Notes: generated by a model from the letters alone, not told the origin. A stretch of DNA of 64,000 nt from UBA2336 sp964404445 (GCA_964404445.1 CAYOJW010000001.1:682001-746000); one strand, 5' to 3'; counted from the first letter of the stretch, positions 51,794-60,243 are shown. Program-made: numbers and translations.

Positions 51794-52858
51794 ATGTTTA
51801 AAGGAATGCGAAAACTCGCGTTTTTTCTGCTGGTATCTATCCTGTTGATCTCGTTTGTCTATTATGGCTACCAGATTTGCTATACGCCCAACGTGCTGGT
51901 GGGCAAAGAAAAAAAGGTGCTGGTAATTCCCGATGGTGCCGATTTTAAAACCGTACAAGATCTGTTACACGAAGGCAATTACGTGCAGGATTTGATTTCG
52001 TTCAGTTTCCTGTCGAAGTTGATGGACTACGATAAAGGTGTAAAATCAGGCCGTTATACCTTACAACCCAACATGACAAATCTGCAAGCCATCCGTTATT
52101 TGCGTTTAGGCTTGCAGGAACCGGTTAACATTACGTTTAACAATGTTCGGTTGGTTTCGGATTTAAGCGAGAAAATAACCCGCAACCTGCAAATGACACC
52201 GCAGGCGTTTGAAACCGCTTTGGTGGAGTTCACGATTAATAATCCTTACGGATTTAATAAAGACAATGTGTTGTGCATGTTTATCCCCAACACCTACGAA
52301 GTGTATTACAATGTTTCACCCAAACAACTCATCGAAAAAATGTACGATGAGTATGAAAAATTCTGGGATGCCGAACGAAAAAGTAAAGCCGGAGCCCTGA
52401 AACTAACGCCCATTGAAGTTTCCATACTGGCGTCTATCGTGCAGGCCGAAACCGTAAAGCGCGATGAAGCGCCCACGATAGCCGGGTTATACATTAACCG
52501 GCTTAAAAAGGCTATTCCGTTGCAGGCCGACCCTACGCTGGTGTTTGCTTCGGGCGATTTTGCACTCAAACGTGTGCTCAACGAACATAAATTGATCGAT
52601 TCGCCTTACAATACTTATATGTATGCCGGGCTTCCCCCGGGGCCAATCAACCTGCCCGAAATCGGTTCGTTGGATGCAACACTCAACTACCTGTCCAGCG
52701 ACTACATTTATATGTGTGCGAAAGAAGATTTTTCAGGTCGCCATAATTTTTCGGCTTCCTATGCCGAGCACCTGCGCAATGCACAACGTTATCAGGCTGC
52801 GTTAACGCGCGAACAAAAAATCGGGGCTGCGTTACGTAAAAAGCAAGGAGCGAAATAA
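51794..52858 (+). CDS. mltG: Endolytic transglycosylase MltG
   Basis: A 354-residue inner-membrane enzyme that cuts nascent glycan strands of peptidoglycan. One membrane helix (about residues 8-24) is followed by a LysM-like region and the YceG catalytic domain. Motifs: FIPNTYEVYYNVSP, then ILASIVQAETVKRDE with the catalytic Glu219, INRLKKAIPLQADPT, and SPYNTYMYAGLPPGPI with DATLNYL. Length is the family norm. Its stop shares an A with the start of the thioesterase gene (TAATG), so a three-gene operon with the BrkB-type gene is likely. Confidence 0.95.
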   Translation: MFKGMRKLAFFLLVSILLISFVYYGYQICYTPNVLVGKEKKVLVIPDGADFKTVQDLLHEGNYVQDLISFSFLSKLMDYDKGVKSGRYTLQPNMTNLQAIRYLRLGLQEPVNITFNNVRLVSDLSEKITRNLQMTPQAFETALVEFTINNPYGFNKDNVLCMFIPNTYEVYYNVSPKQLIEKMYDEYEKFWDAERKSKAGALKLTPIEVSILASIVQAETVKRDEAPTIAGLYINRLKKAIPLQADPTLVFASGDFALKRVLNEHKLIDSPYNTYMYAGLPPGPINLPEIGSLDATLNYLSSDYIYMCAKEDFSGRHNFSASYAEHLRNAQRYQAALTREQKIGAALRKKQGAK

Positions 52859-53265
52859 TGTACCAATCCGAAACATCAATCCGCGTGCGGTATGCCGAAA
52901 CCGATCAGATGGCGTATGTGTATTATGGCAATTATGCCATGTATTACGAAGTAGGCCGTGTAGAGAGCTTGCGCCAGTTAGGGGTAACGTATAAAGAATT
53001 AGAGGCTTCGGGTGTGATGATGCCGGTGTTGGAAAACCACTCTAAATATTTTGCTGCTGCCCGGTATGACGAATTACTGCGAATTGTTACCATAATTCGT
53101 GATAAACCCACGGTAAAGATTAAATTTGAATACCAGATTTATAATGAACAACATAAGCTGATTAACGAGGGTGAAACCCTGTTAGCGTTTGTCGATCGTG
53201 AAAGCGGAAGACCGTGCCGTCCGCCCGAAATGATGACGCGCGTGCTTGAACCTTTTTTTAAATGA
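52858..53265 (+). CDS. Acyl-CoA thioesterase, YbgC/4-hydroxybenzoyl-CoA thioesterase family
   Basis: A 135-residue hot-dog protein. The N-terminal VRYAETDQMAYVYYGNYAMYYEVGR is the catalytic segment in which the Asp of ETDQMAYVYYGNY is the conserved nucleophile/base of the YbgC group. LRQLGVTYKELEASGVMMPV and VKIKFEYQIYN match the rest of the fold. It hydrolyses acyl-CoA thioesters, probably in lipid metabolism. It overlaps mltG by 1 nt and the BrkB-type gene by 4 nt. Confidence 0.9.
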   Translation: MYQSETSIRVRYAETDQMAYVYYGNYAMYYEVGRVESLRQLGVTYKELEASGVMMPVLENHSKYFAAARYDELLRIVTIIRDKPTVKIKFEYQIYNEQHKLINEGETLLAFVDRESGRPCRPPEMMTRVLEPFFK

Positions 53266-54251
53266 AGTATAAGTTTAAACGTTATTTTTTTGCATGGGGG
53301 CCTTCGCACACGGTCATTCAGTGGATGCGCAAGATCAAATTCAAGCGGTGGGATAACGTATCGTTGTATAAGATCGTAAAACTTTTTGTTAACAACCTCC
53401 AGGAAGACGAAATACTGAACCGTGCCAACAGCGTGGCGTACAGTTTTATGCTGGCTATTTTTCCGGCTGTTATCTTTTTGTTTACACTCATCCCTTACAT
53501 TACCCAGTTTATACCATCGGTTAATACCGACAGCATCATGGAGTTTCTTTCTACCATGATGCCGCCCAGTATGTACGATGTGATTGATGTTACCGTACGT
53601 GATATTCTCAGCAATCAACGCGGTGGGTTGTTAACGTTAGGTTTTGTGTTTTCGCTTTGGCTGGCAACCAACGGCATGATGTCGTTGATGGGAGCTTTTA
53701 ACGCCTGTTACAAAACAAACGATCGCAGGGCTGCCTGGAAAATGCGGTTGGTGGCCACGGGCTTAACCATTAACCTGACCGTGGTAGTGTGTTTGGCGGT
53801 AGTGCTGTTGGTAGTGGGGCAACTTGTTTTGGATTACGTGTTGCATAACCTCAACCAATTTGAATGGTTGGAGGGCATCGACAGTTGGACGGTAACGTTG
53901 CTGTTGGTGCTTCGGTTTGTAGTAATTTTTGTGATGTTCTTTCTGGCGGTGTCCACTATTTATTATTTCGGGCCGGCCATTCATTATAACTGGCGTTTTT
54001 TTTCGATCGGTTCGTTTATGGCTACGTTGCTGATCCTCGGTGTGTCGTACGGCTTTTCGTACTACATCACCAACTTTGGCACGTACAACAAAGTGTATGG
54101 CTCCATCGGGGTGCTCATTGCCCTGATGGTGTGGGTACAGTTGGTAACCGTAGTATTGCTGATAGGCTACGAAATTAACGCGAGCATTCACGATGCCGCC
54201 CGTATGCAGGCGTTGTGGCATGGCAGGCGGTTTGGCAGGAAAGAGGATTAG
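53262..54251 (+). CDS. YihY/virulence factor BrkB family membrane protein
   Basis: A 329-residue inner-membrane protein with six predicted helices. Family motifs: RANSVAYSFMLAIFPAVIFLFTLIPY, the LSNQRGGLLTLGFVFSLWLATNG region, a FFLAVSTIYYFGP helix, and the C-terminal YGSIGVLIALMVWVQLVTVVLLIGYEINA. The older RNase BN assignment of this family is wrong; the function is unknown, though transport has been suggested. It overlaps the thioesterase gene by 4 nt and ends 16 nt before the convergent RluA gene. Confidence 0.9.
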   Translation: MKYKFKRYFFAWGPSHTVIQWMRKIKFKRWDNVSLYKIVKLFVNNLQEDEILNRANSVAYSFMLAIFPAVIFLFTLIPYITQFIPSVNTDSIMEFLSTMMPPSMYDVIDVTVRDILSNQRGGLLTLGFVFSLWLATNGMMSLMGAFNACYKTNDRRAAWKMRLVATGLTINLTVVVCLAVVLLVVGQLVLDYVLHNLNQFEWLEGIDSWTVTLLLVLRFVVIFVMFFLAVSTIYYFGPAIHYNWRFFSIGSFMATLLILGVSYGFSYYITNFGTYNKVYGSIGVLIALMVWVQLVTVVLLIGYEINASIHDAARMQALWHGRRFGRKED

Positions 54252-54267
54252 TTTTCTATAAAACCTG

Positions 54268-54933
54268 TTACACAAACGGGCATGGCGATTCAATTACCAT
54301 TTCGTTGTTTAGTATCGGATGCTTAAAAATTAATCTACACGCATGAAGTGCAATCGCGTTTTCGCGGTATGGTATTGTTGATCCGTACAACACATCACCG
54401 ATAACCGGGCAGCCTAAACTTGCTAACTGCGCCCGTATCTGGTGATACTTGCCTGTATGCAGTTCAATATCCCACAAAAAACGATTGCCGGATAATGGCT
54501 TTGCTGTATATTCTAAAATAGCCTTTTCAGCAAATTCTATCGCATCGGTATAGAGTACAGCTTTTTTCTTTTCCTTACGGTGCCAGTGCGCTAACCGGCC
54601 GCTTATTTTTTCCGGGGCATGATCGGTGAGCGCCTGGTAATATTTTTTCACACTGCGTTCGGCAAACTGTTCGCTTAAATTTTTTAACAGGGCGCGTTGT
54701 TTCGTGAACAACACAATGCCACTTACGGGTCTGTCAAGACGGTGAATGTGTTGCGCATAGACTTCCGTTCCGGCAGACTGTAAAGTTTTCAGATAATTTT
54801 TAACGTGTTGCAGTAAATTCGGGTGGTTGTTGCGATCAGGTTCAACCATCAGCCCGGCCGGTTTGTTAATAACGAGAATAGCCTCATCTTCGTATAGGAT
54901 GTGATCGTGCAACGTCATGCTTCCACCAACCAT
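54268..54933 (-). CDS. RluA family pseudouridine synthase
   Basis: A 221-residue enzyme. The catalytic Asp is in HIHRLDRPVSGIVLF, the RluA-type motif II. DEAILVINKPAGLMVEP and KYHQIRAQLASLGCPVIGDVLYGS are the flanking conserved strands. There is no S4 domain, so it is a short RluA/RluC relative; whether it acts on rRNA or tRNA is not evident. ATGs at 54933 and 54918 are both possible starts. It follows the PNPOx-like gene by 6 nt and may be co-transcribed with it. Confidence 0.92.
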   Translation of the reverse strand: MVGGSMTLHDHILYEDEAILVINKPAGLMVEPDRNNHPNLLQHVKNYLKTLQSAGTEVYAQHIHRLDRPVSGIVLFTKQRALLKNLSEQFAERSVKKYYQALTDHAPEKISGRLAHWHRKEKKKAVLYTDAIEFAEKAILEYTAKPLSGNRFLWDIELHTGKYHQIRAQLASLGCPVIGDVLYGSTIPYRENAIALHACRLIFKHPILNNEMVIESPCPFV

Positions 54934-54939
54934 AACGAT

Positions 54940-55392
54940 CTACTCTTTTTCGTAACGCCCGGTTTTTTCATCAATGGAAATCCGAAATAAAATTGCCCTG
55001 AGTGGTTTTTCAATTTCGTGCGAACCGCGTACACGTTCGTACGATGGCTTGGCAGCGTTGCTGGTTTTAAGCGGTATAAACCTGTCGTTTAATAGTTTAA
55101 TGGCTTTTTCCTGTAACGGTTTTGTGGTCAGTTCCTCAAAGCGTCCCTGTATCACCACGCTGCGCCAGTTGCCCAGGTCTTCGATGGCATCGACCTGAAA
55201 ACATACAGCCGGGTTTTTACGCATGATGTTGATTTTCTGGCCTTCTTTTGAATGTGCGTAAATATGTTTGCCGTCAAAAACATAGACTACCGGTACCACG
55301 TATATTTTCTTGCCGGTGCCGTAGCCGATGCGGCCAACCAATTGCATGGCTAACACGTGGTTGATCTGGTCGTTGGTGAGATTCTCTATCAT
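54940..55392 (-). CDS. Pyridoxamine 5'-phosphate oxidase family (flavin-binding split-barrel) protein
   Basis: A 150-residue split beta-barrel protein of the PNPOx-like group. Visible features: VLAMQLVGRIGYGTGKKIYVVPVVYVF, then GKHIYAHSKEGQKINIMRKNPAVCFQVD, RSVVIQGRFEEL and RAILFRISIDEKTGR. These resemble flavin- or heme-binding members such as FMN-dependent reductases and the nitroimidazole-type proteins, not true PdxH. Ligand and substrate are unknown. It is transcribed with the RluA-family gene. Confidence 0.85.
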   Translation of the reverse strand: MIENLTNDQINHVLAMQLVGRIGYGTGKKIYVVPVVYVFDGKHIYAHSKEGQKINIMRKNPAVCFQVDAIEDLGNWRSVVIQGRFEELTTKPLQEKAIKLLNDRFIPLKTSNAAKPSYERVRGSHEIEKPLRAILFRISIDEKTGRYEKE

Positions 55393-55416
55393 ACTATTTC
55401 GTTTTTAAAGTTTATG

Positions 55417-56814
55417 TTAAATGCCTTTAAACAGGTAAACGTTTTCGAGGTATTCGGGTTGGATAACGTTCCATCCAAAACGGTTGCGGATTTCCTGCGC
55501 ATACAGGCTTAGCCCCGGGTTTTCGCCATGCACGGTAAAAGTAACTTTAGGCTTATCGGTAAAAGCGCTCATCCATTCAAAAAGTTCATCGCGATCGGCA
55601 TGGCTCGATAAGCTCGCCATGTTTTCGATGTGGCAACGTACGGGCACATCTTCACCGAAAATACGAACGCTCTCTTTTTTATCGACTAAGTCGCGCCCGC
55701 GTGTGCCTTCGGCCTGATAACCCGCTATTAACACCGTATCGTTTTCGTTGCGCAGGCGATTGTACAGATGGTGCAACACCCGACCGCCCGTCATCATACC
55801 GGAAGACGAAATGATGATAGCCCGGCTTTTCAATTCGTTTAATTGTTTGGAGTGCGTGCTCGATTTAACAAACACCAGCATATTGGTTTCTAATTGCCGG
55901 GCAAAACCCGTTGCAATGGAAGCCGCCTTGTGGTAACCGGTATGCCGATAATATAAATACGTGGCCGATGTGGCCATAGGACTGTCGATATACACCGGCA
56001 CATCGGGTATGTGGTTTTCTTCCATTAACTGGTGCAGGTAATACAACAGGTTTTGCGTTCGGCCAACGGCAAATGCCGGTATCAGCACGATGCCGCCCCG
56101 GTTAAAGGTTTCGTTTACCACACGTGCCAGGTCACCGGCAGGGTTGCCCGCAGGATTTTTTTTATGGCCATACGTTGATTCGATGAATAACACATCGGCC
56201 TGTTTGATTTGTGCAGGCGGCTTTAACAGGGCATCGTTGTGGCGTCCGAGGTCGCCCGAGAATATCAGGGTTTTTGTTTGCTGATCGCCCCGGATAACCA
56301 TTTCGGTGATGGCCGCACCTAATAAGTGACCGGCATTGCGAAATACAATGTGTATGCGGTTGTTTAGGTCAATCGTTTCATCAAAATCGTACGTTTTCAG
56401 TAACGGAAAAACTTTTTGTGCATCGTGCGTATTGTATAACGGCTGCGGATTGTTGTGCTGCGAATATCCTTTGGCGTATGCATACGCGGCTTCTTCTTCC
56501 TGTAATTTGGCGGAGTCGAGTAACAACAGTTCTACTAAATCGGCTGTTGGGCGTGTGCAGTAAACGGGGCCGCCATAACCTTCTTTAACCAGACGTGGCA
56601 AATAACCGGTGTGGTCGATGTGTGCATGGCTGATGATCACGGCATCAATGGTCGTAACATCTACCGGAAAGGGATCCCAGTTACGCAGGCGTAGTTCTTT
56701 TAACCCCTGGAACAGCCCGCAATCAAACAAAATTCTGAAATCACCGATTTCCAATAAGTAACGCGACCCGGTAACCGATCCGCTTGCACCCAGAAATTTT
56801 ACACGTACATCCAT
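55417..56814 (-). CDS. MBL-fold beta-CASP RNA-processing hydrolase
   Basis: A 465-residue metallo-beta-lactamase-fold nuclease. The zinc motif SHAHIDHTGYLP (HxHxDH) begins near residue 60, a second His sits in FRNAGHLLGAA, and FSGDLGRH supplies the bridging Asp. The beta-CASP insert carries LIPAFAVGRTQNLLYYL, and the C-terminal RMMBL motif is seen in SSHADRDELFEWM and VHGE. The combination marks bacterial homologs of CPSF-73/RNase J-like ribonucleases. It is monocistronic. Confidence 0.92.
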   Translation of the reverse strand: MDVRVKFLGASGSVTGSRYLLEIGDFRILFDCGLFQGLKELRLRNWDPFPVDVTTIDAVIISHAHIDHTGYLPRLVKEGYGGPVYCTRPTADLVELLLLDSAKLQEEEAAYAYAKGYSQHNNPQPLYNTHDAQKVFPLLKTYDFDETIDLNNRIHIVFRNAGHLLGAAITEMVIRGDQQTKTLIFSGDLGRHNDALLKPPAQIKQADVLFIESTYGHKKNPAGNPAGDLARVVNETFNRGGIVLIPAFAVGRTQNLLYYLHQLMEENHIPDVPVYIDSPMATSATYLYYRHTGYHKAASIATGFARQLETNMLVFVKSSTHSKQLNELKSRAIIISSSGMMTGGRVLHHLYNRLRNENDTVLIAGYQAEGTRGRDLVDKKESVRIFGEDVPVRCHIENMASLSSHADRDELFEWMSAFTDKPKVTFTVHGENPGLSLYAQEIRNRFGWNVIQPEYLENVYLFKGI

Positions 56815-56921
56815 AATCGTAACGATGGTGAATGGCCTTGAAGGTAGGTAATTTAATGCTATCCCTACATAAAGTTAACCTGCAATAATAGTTGGCAACG
56901 GGGGGTGAATTTTCTTACCAG

Positions 56922-57653
56922 TTACTTGTTCTCATTCCAGTAATAGCTGTCGGAATATATTCGTTTACCGAATATGGCGGTTCCTACTCTCACCATGGTT
57001 GAACCTTCTTCGATGGCGGTTTCCAGGTCGCCACTCATGCCCATGGAAAGCTCGTGAACGGGAATGCTTTTTTCGAGCATTTGTTGTTGCAGATTTTTGA
57101 GCAGCCGAAAGCATTTGCGTACCTGCTCGGTTTGGGCCGAAAACAACCCGATGGTCATCAGTCCTTTAATATAGAGTCTGTCTAATGTATGAACGCGCAA
57201 GGCAAAGTCGAGGGCTTTTTCGGGCGCAATGCCAAACTTGCTTTCTTCGTACGATGTATTTATTTGCAGAAAAACATCGATGGTTTTGTTTTCAACTTCA
57301 AGACGCTTCTGAAGTTTTTCGGCCAGCTCCCAACGGTCAACCGATTGGATGCAATCGGCATACCGGGTAACTTCTTTGATTTTGTTGGTTTGCAAATGCC
57401 CGATAAAATGGGTGTGATGCGGAACTGATGTTAAGTCTTCAAACTTTTCTTTCAATTCCTGCACTTTGTTTTCACCGATCAACATCCAATCGTTATCGGG
57501 TTTACCGGCTTCGAGCGCTATTTTTATATTCACTGCCGGAACGGTTTTGGTGGCTAAGAGCAGCTTTACATCAGCCGGGTTTCTGCCCGATTCTTCACAT
57601 GATATCGCTATTCTTTTCCTGGTAAGGGCAAGGTTACCGACTATCGTGCTCAT
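56922..57653 (-). CDS. YggS family pyridoxal-phosphate homeostasis protein
   Basis: A 243-residue single-domain alanine-racemase-fold protein with the PLP lysine in VKLLLATKTVP (near residue 33). HFIGHLQTNKIKEV, CIQSVDRWELAEKL, GLMTIGLFSAQ and the phosphate-binding LSMGMSGDLETAIEEGSTMVRVGTAIFG (in part) are conserved. It balances vitamin B6 and amino/keto-acid pools. It overlaps the MarR gene by 4 nt and is the third gene of the DUF2024-marR-yggS operon. Confidence 0.93.
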   Translation of the reverse strand: MSTIVGNLALTRKRIAISCEESGRNPADVKLLLATKTVPAVNIKIALEAGKPDNDWMLIGENKVQELKEKFEDLTSVPHHTHFIGHLQTNKIKEVTRYADCIQSVDRWELAEKLQKRLEVENKTIDVFLQINTSYEESKFGIAPEKALDFALRVHTLDRLYIKGLMTIGLFSAQTEQVRKCFRLLKNLQQQMLEKSIPVHELSMGMSGDLETAIEEGSTMVRVGTAIFGKRIYSDSYYWNENK

Positions 57654-58252
57654 GCCAGCATTTCATGTTCGGGGCAATCAACGCGAAGGTCTTTATCCTG
57701 TAAGGGAGCTTGCAGTAACGTGCAATACTGTTTACTGCCGGTAACCTGGTAATGGTTACACGTAAAGCACATACGCTGTACGGTAATAACGCCCGCGCGG
57801 TTCAGGTCGTAGATCAGCCGCAGTAAGCCGTTGAGCATAACTTCCTTTTGCGAAAGGGTAAGCTGGTTGAGCGGTTTTTCAAATTGGCCTGTAAACAGCG
57901 ATGATTTTTTTGCAATCTCTTTTCCCTTCAGCGTTAACCGGATGGTAAAGCTGCGGGTATCGTACTCGTCCTGTATTTTATCGACTAACTTTTTTTGCAA
58001 CAGAACTTTTACGCTGTCGCTGATGGTGGCTTTGGTCATATTAAACTCATCGGCCAGATACCCTACCTTGCATTTTTCTTGTGTGTGAAAAAGAAGGAAA
58101 ATCAAAATCTGAACCTGTATGGGGCTGAGCGCGTATTCCTTGCTTTCGTTCCATAGCAGCACCCTGAACGCTTCCGAAACGCGTTCAAGGGCTACTACGA
58201 TTTTGCTTTCTATTTTTTTTTCCTGTTCTGTCAGGCTGAACGATGAAGCCAT
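57650..58252 (-). CDS. MarR family transcriptional regulator with a C-terminal four-cysteine tail
   Basis: A 200-residue winged-helix regulator. The HTH is at about residues 60-85 (KVGYLADEFNMTKATISDSVKVL) followed by the wing KIQDEYDTRSFTIRLTLKGK. After the dimerization helices a non-standard tail carries Cys162, Cys165, Cys177 and Cys193 (C-x2-C-x11-C-x15-C), a spacing that could hold an iron-sulfur cluster or zinc. It starts 1 nt after DUF2024 stops and overlaps yggS by 4 nt. A 35-bp near-palindrome sits within the promoter of this operon and in the thioredoxin-like promoter, so it is likely self-repressing. Redox, NO or iron sensing is inferred from the cysteines and the neighbourhood. 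Confidence 0.85.
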   Translation of the reverse strand: MASSFSLTEQEKKIESKIVVALERVSEAFRVLLWNESKEYALSPIQVQILIFLLFHTQEKCKVGYLADEFNMTKATISDSVKVLLQKKLVDKIQDEYDTRSFTIRLTLKGKEIAKKSSLFTGQFEKPLNQLTLSQKEVMLNGLLRLIYDLNRAGVITVQRMCFTCNHYQVTGSKQYCTLLQAPLQDKDLRVDCPEHEMLA

Positions 58253-58253
58253 G

Positions 58254-58517
58254 CTATTGACAATTTTCCATTTCGTAAATGTAATATCCTTTTTGGCGGA
58301 TGGCCTCTTCCCATTGCGGTTTAATTGTTTCGATGTGGCAAAACCTGCATTCTTCTGAGGTCAGCGGCTGACCGGCTTGCCCTTTGTTTTCAAGATACGC
58401 TTTTCCGTAGCCGTAAATCACGGCTTCATCTTTTGTTTCTTCGGGCGTAATAATATCGAAATGCATCAGGCTTCCATCTTTCTTTGTTACATAGGTATCC
58501 CAAACGGCTACTTTCAT
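58254..58517 (-). CDS. DUF2024 family protein
   Basis: An 87-residue small soluble protein matching DUF2024: VWDTYVTKKDGSLMHFDIITPEE at the N-terminus (in part) and a C-terminal CRFCHIETIKPQWEEAIRQKGYYI. A CxxC-His unit in ECRFCHIE suggests metal binding. The function is unknown. It is the first gene of the operon with marR and yggS, and its promoter overlaps the palindrome at 58570-58604. Confidence 0.85.
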   Translation of the reverse strand: MKVAVWDTYVTKKDGSLMHFDIITPEETKDEAVIYGYGKAYLENKGQAGQPLTSEECRFCHIETIKPQWEEAIRQKGYYIYEMENCQ

Positions 58518-58569
58518 GTTGATGATGTTTTATTTGTTCTTAACTAATTTCCAATGACATTGTGAAATT

Positions 58570-58607
58570 GCTCCATAAAGATAGGAATCCTAACTTTATG
58601 GAGCAAA
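58570..58607 (-). promoter_or_regulatory. Promoter of DUF2024-marR-yggS with an embedded operator palindrome
   Basis: On the minus strand TTTG (58604-58607), a 20-nt spacer and TATCTTTA (58576-58583) form a promoter one base from the Bacteroidota consensus. The spacer and -7 lie inside a 35-bp near-perfect palindrome (58570-58604): arms GCTCCATAAAG and CTTTATGGAGC around a core ATAGGAATCCTAA. This position is typical of a repressor site; the encoded MarR protein is the obvious candidate. Confidence 0.7.
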
Positions 58608-58611
58608 AAAT

Positions 58612-59343
58612 TTATTTCACTTTATACGGCAGCGAAAGGTTTTTCGACAGCACACTAAACACGTTATAAACACCGAGCATAGGCTTATCCATCGACATAC
58701 CGTCTTCAGGCGCAGAAACTTCGAGGTAGCACGTAACGACATCGTAGCTGAAATCCGTTTTGCTGTTAACCCGGTAAACAGGCACCGAAACCCTGATCGC
58801 ATTATCCTGCGTTACAACCGGAAATCCGGGCGAGTCCATGTACATCGGCATATCGGGCGCGGTAGCGGGCTTCCTGATTTTGTCGGCTTTCATGTGTTCC
58901 TTTACGGCAAGGCCACCGGCCACGCGCTTATCTTCAACCAGCACAACCCAGTGCGGATGCCAGGTAAGTCCGTCATTGTCATAATTGCCGTCCTGGTTTT
59001 CATCCCATAAAGGGCTATCGTCAAAATCGGGGTGCGATGTTAGCGCCAGGGCTACTATACCGGCTGTTGTATTAAACCCGATGTCTTCCGGCTTTAAGGT
59101 TGTTGGAAATACATACGCCAGTACCGGGGCCATGTCTAACTTACCAACTGGTTTGGGTGTGGTTTTACCAGCCTTCCCTTCTACTACAATTTCAAATTCA
59201 AGCGTGCCGAACTTCTTGTTGTGAACCACGCTTGCGGATTTAATTTTAAAATCGGCCGACTCTGCAAAAGATTTACACTTGTCGCAGGCAAAGGCGGCAT
59301 TAACCCATACCACTGCCATTACGGATAGAATGATTTGTTTCAT
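58612..59343 (-). CDS. Secreted hypothetical protein with N-terminal CDKC motif
   Basis: A 243-residue exported protein. The signal peptide ends near AAFA, and the mature N-terminus is CDKCKSFAESA. The body is beta-rich with Asp-rich loops (FDDSPLWDENQDGNYDNDG, EF-hand-like or calcium-binding) and His residues in WHPHWVVL, and ends SKNLSLPYKVK. No family is recognised. The N-terminal CDxC resembles that of the small membrane protein at 63735-63995. It sits between the thioredoxin-like gene and DUF2024 on the same strand and may be read from either promoter. Confidence 0.65.
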   Translation of the reverse strand: MKQIILSVMAVVWVNAAFACDKCKSFAESADFKIKSASVVHNKKFGTLEFEIVVEGKAGKTTPKPVGKLDMAPVLAYVFPTTLKPEDIGFNTTAGIVALALTSHPDFDDSPLWDENQDGNYDNDGLTWHPHWVVLVEDKRVAGGLAVKEHMKADKIRKPATAPDMPMYMDSPGFPVVTQDNAIRVSVPVYRVNSKTDFSYDVVTCYLEVSAPEDGMSMDKPMLGVYNVFSVLSKNLSLPYKVK

Positions 59344-59459
59344 GATAATTAAGTTTGAAGTTGATAACTGTTATTTTGGAATCTCTGCTACTAAGACACA
59401 AAGAAAACGTTAGCTTTTTAAGCGCAATTCAAAAAAGACTTAGTGCCTTCGTGGCAAAT

Positions 59460-59693
59460 TCAGCCTTTCACATCGGCCATTGATGCACCGTAGTTGATGT
59501 GCAATACATTTTTGTTAGGTGTAATCAGTGCCGGCACAGATTTTACGCCTGCCTTTTCTGCTTCCGCGATGCGGTTTCGGTTTTCACCGAGGTGAACGAT
59601 TTCTACGTTATTTGTGCCAACTAAGCTTACGATGTCGTGCTCGGCACTGATGCACACGGGGCACCCTGCATGATAGAAAATTGATTTTTCCAT
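59460..59693 (-). CDS. Small thioredoxin-fold protein with CPVC
   Basis: A 77-residue thioredoxin/glutaredoxin-like protein: an N-terminal beta strand FYHAGCPVC with the redox pair Cys11-Cys14, helix AEHDIVSLV, strand VEIVHLGEN, the cis-Pro region KSVPALIT and a final strand and helix. It resembles short conserved thioredoxin-family proteins often annotated as 'thioredoxin family protein'. Its promoter contains the second copy of the GTTAGGAnTCCTAAC palindrome, which links it to the MarR regulator. Substrate unknown. Confidence 0.8.
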   Translation of the reverse strand: MEKSIFYHAGCPVCISAEHDIVSLVGTNNVEIVHLGENRNRIAEAEKAGVKSVPALITPNKNVLHINYGASMADVKG

Positions 59694-59735
59694 GTTTTTA
59701 AAGGATTAAATTGTTCTACGGCTATATTGCCGGAA

Positions 59736-59767
59736 CAAATATAGTAAGGATTCCTAACTATAAAAAT
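59736..59767 (-). promoter_or_regulatory. Promoter of the thioredoxin-like gene with an operator palindrome
   Basis: TATATTTG on the minus strand (59736-59743) is an exact TAnnTTTG -7 element, 42 nt before the ATG at 59693. A 23-bp palindrome TATAGTAAGGATTCCTAACTATA (59740-59762, given here as its two arms around AGGATTCCT) fills the spacer; TTTT lies at -33. The core matches the operator at 58581-58593 in 13 of 16 aligned positions. Confidence 0.65.
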
Positions 59768-59777
59768 TAATCCTGAT

Positions 59778-60236
59778 TTATCGCCAAAATTCGTCTGCCG
59801 TATTATCCTCGAATTTTTCGGCATGAGCGGTTTCGATGGCCTGTAACTGTTCGTTGGTGGCTATTTCCTGTATTTGGTTGAATAAAACGCGCTCTTCGAA
59901 GCGAATATGTTTTTCTAATTCTTCTTCGATGTGGTTCAGGTTTTTTATCAGCCCCGTGTGGGTGGCAAACAGACGTTGTATTCTTTTATGGTCGGCCAAA
60001 GCCCGCTTTACGTTTTCGTGATCTGCGGGCAGTATTGTAAAACAGTATTTTTCTTCCGCTTCGAAATGCGCCTTCAGGTGGTTTTCCCAAAACCAGTCGG
60101 CATAGGCTTTGATCCGTTCAGGCTCTACATTTTTTTTAAAGCCTTGCCGTATTTTCCAGCACAACAATAAACCGTGATGGTGATCGCGGCTCAGGGGCTG
60201 TAACATTTCATGTCTTTTAAGCGGCTTGTTGTTCAT
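59778..60236 (-). CDS. Hemerythrin-like domain protein
   Basis: A 152-residue four-helix-bundle protein. Candidate di-iron ligands lie in LSRDHHHGLLLC, WENHLKAHFEAEEKYCF, LADHKRIQRLF and LEKHIRFEERVLF, the HxxxE-type pattern of hemerythrin/DUF438-like domains. It may bind O2, NO or act in iron handling. It follows the DUF488 gene by 7 nt and is last of that minus-strand group before the thioredoxin-like promoter. Confidence 0.88.
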   Translation of the reverse strand: MNNKPLKRHEMLQPLSRDHHHGLLLCWKIRQGFKKNVEPERIKAYADWFWENHLKAHFEAEEKYCFTILPADHENVKRALADHKRIQRLFATHTGLIKNLNHIEEELEKHIRFEERVLFNQIQEIATNEQLQAIETAHAEKFEDNTADEFWR

Positions 60237-60243
60237 CAGGCGG

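Noticed and set aside
53262..54251. RNase BN assignment for the BrkB-type protein
   Set aside because: This was a historical misannotation of the family; the protein is a six-helix membrane protein without nuclease motifs.
58570..58604. Rho-independent terminator of the CDKC protein gene
   Set aside because: The palindrome is strong, but the minus-strand 3' side lacks a T run and it coincides exactly with a -33/-7 promoter, which fits an operator better. A double role remains possible.
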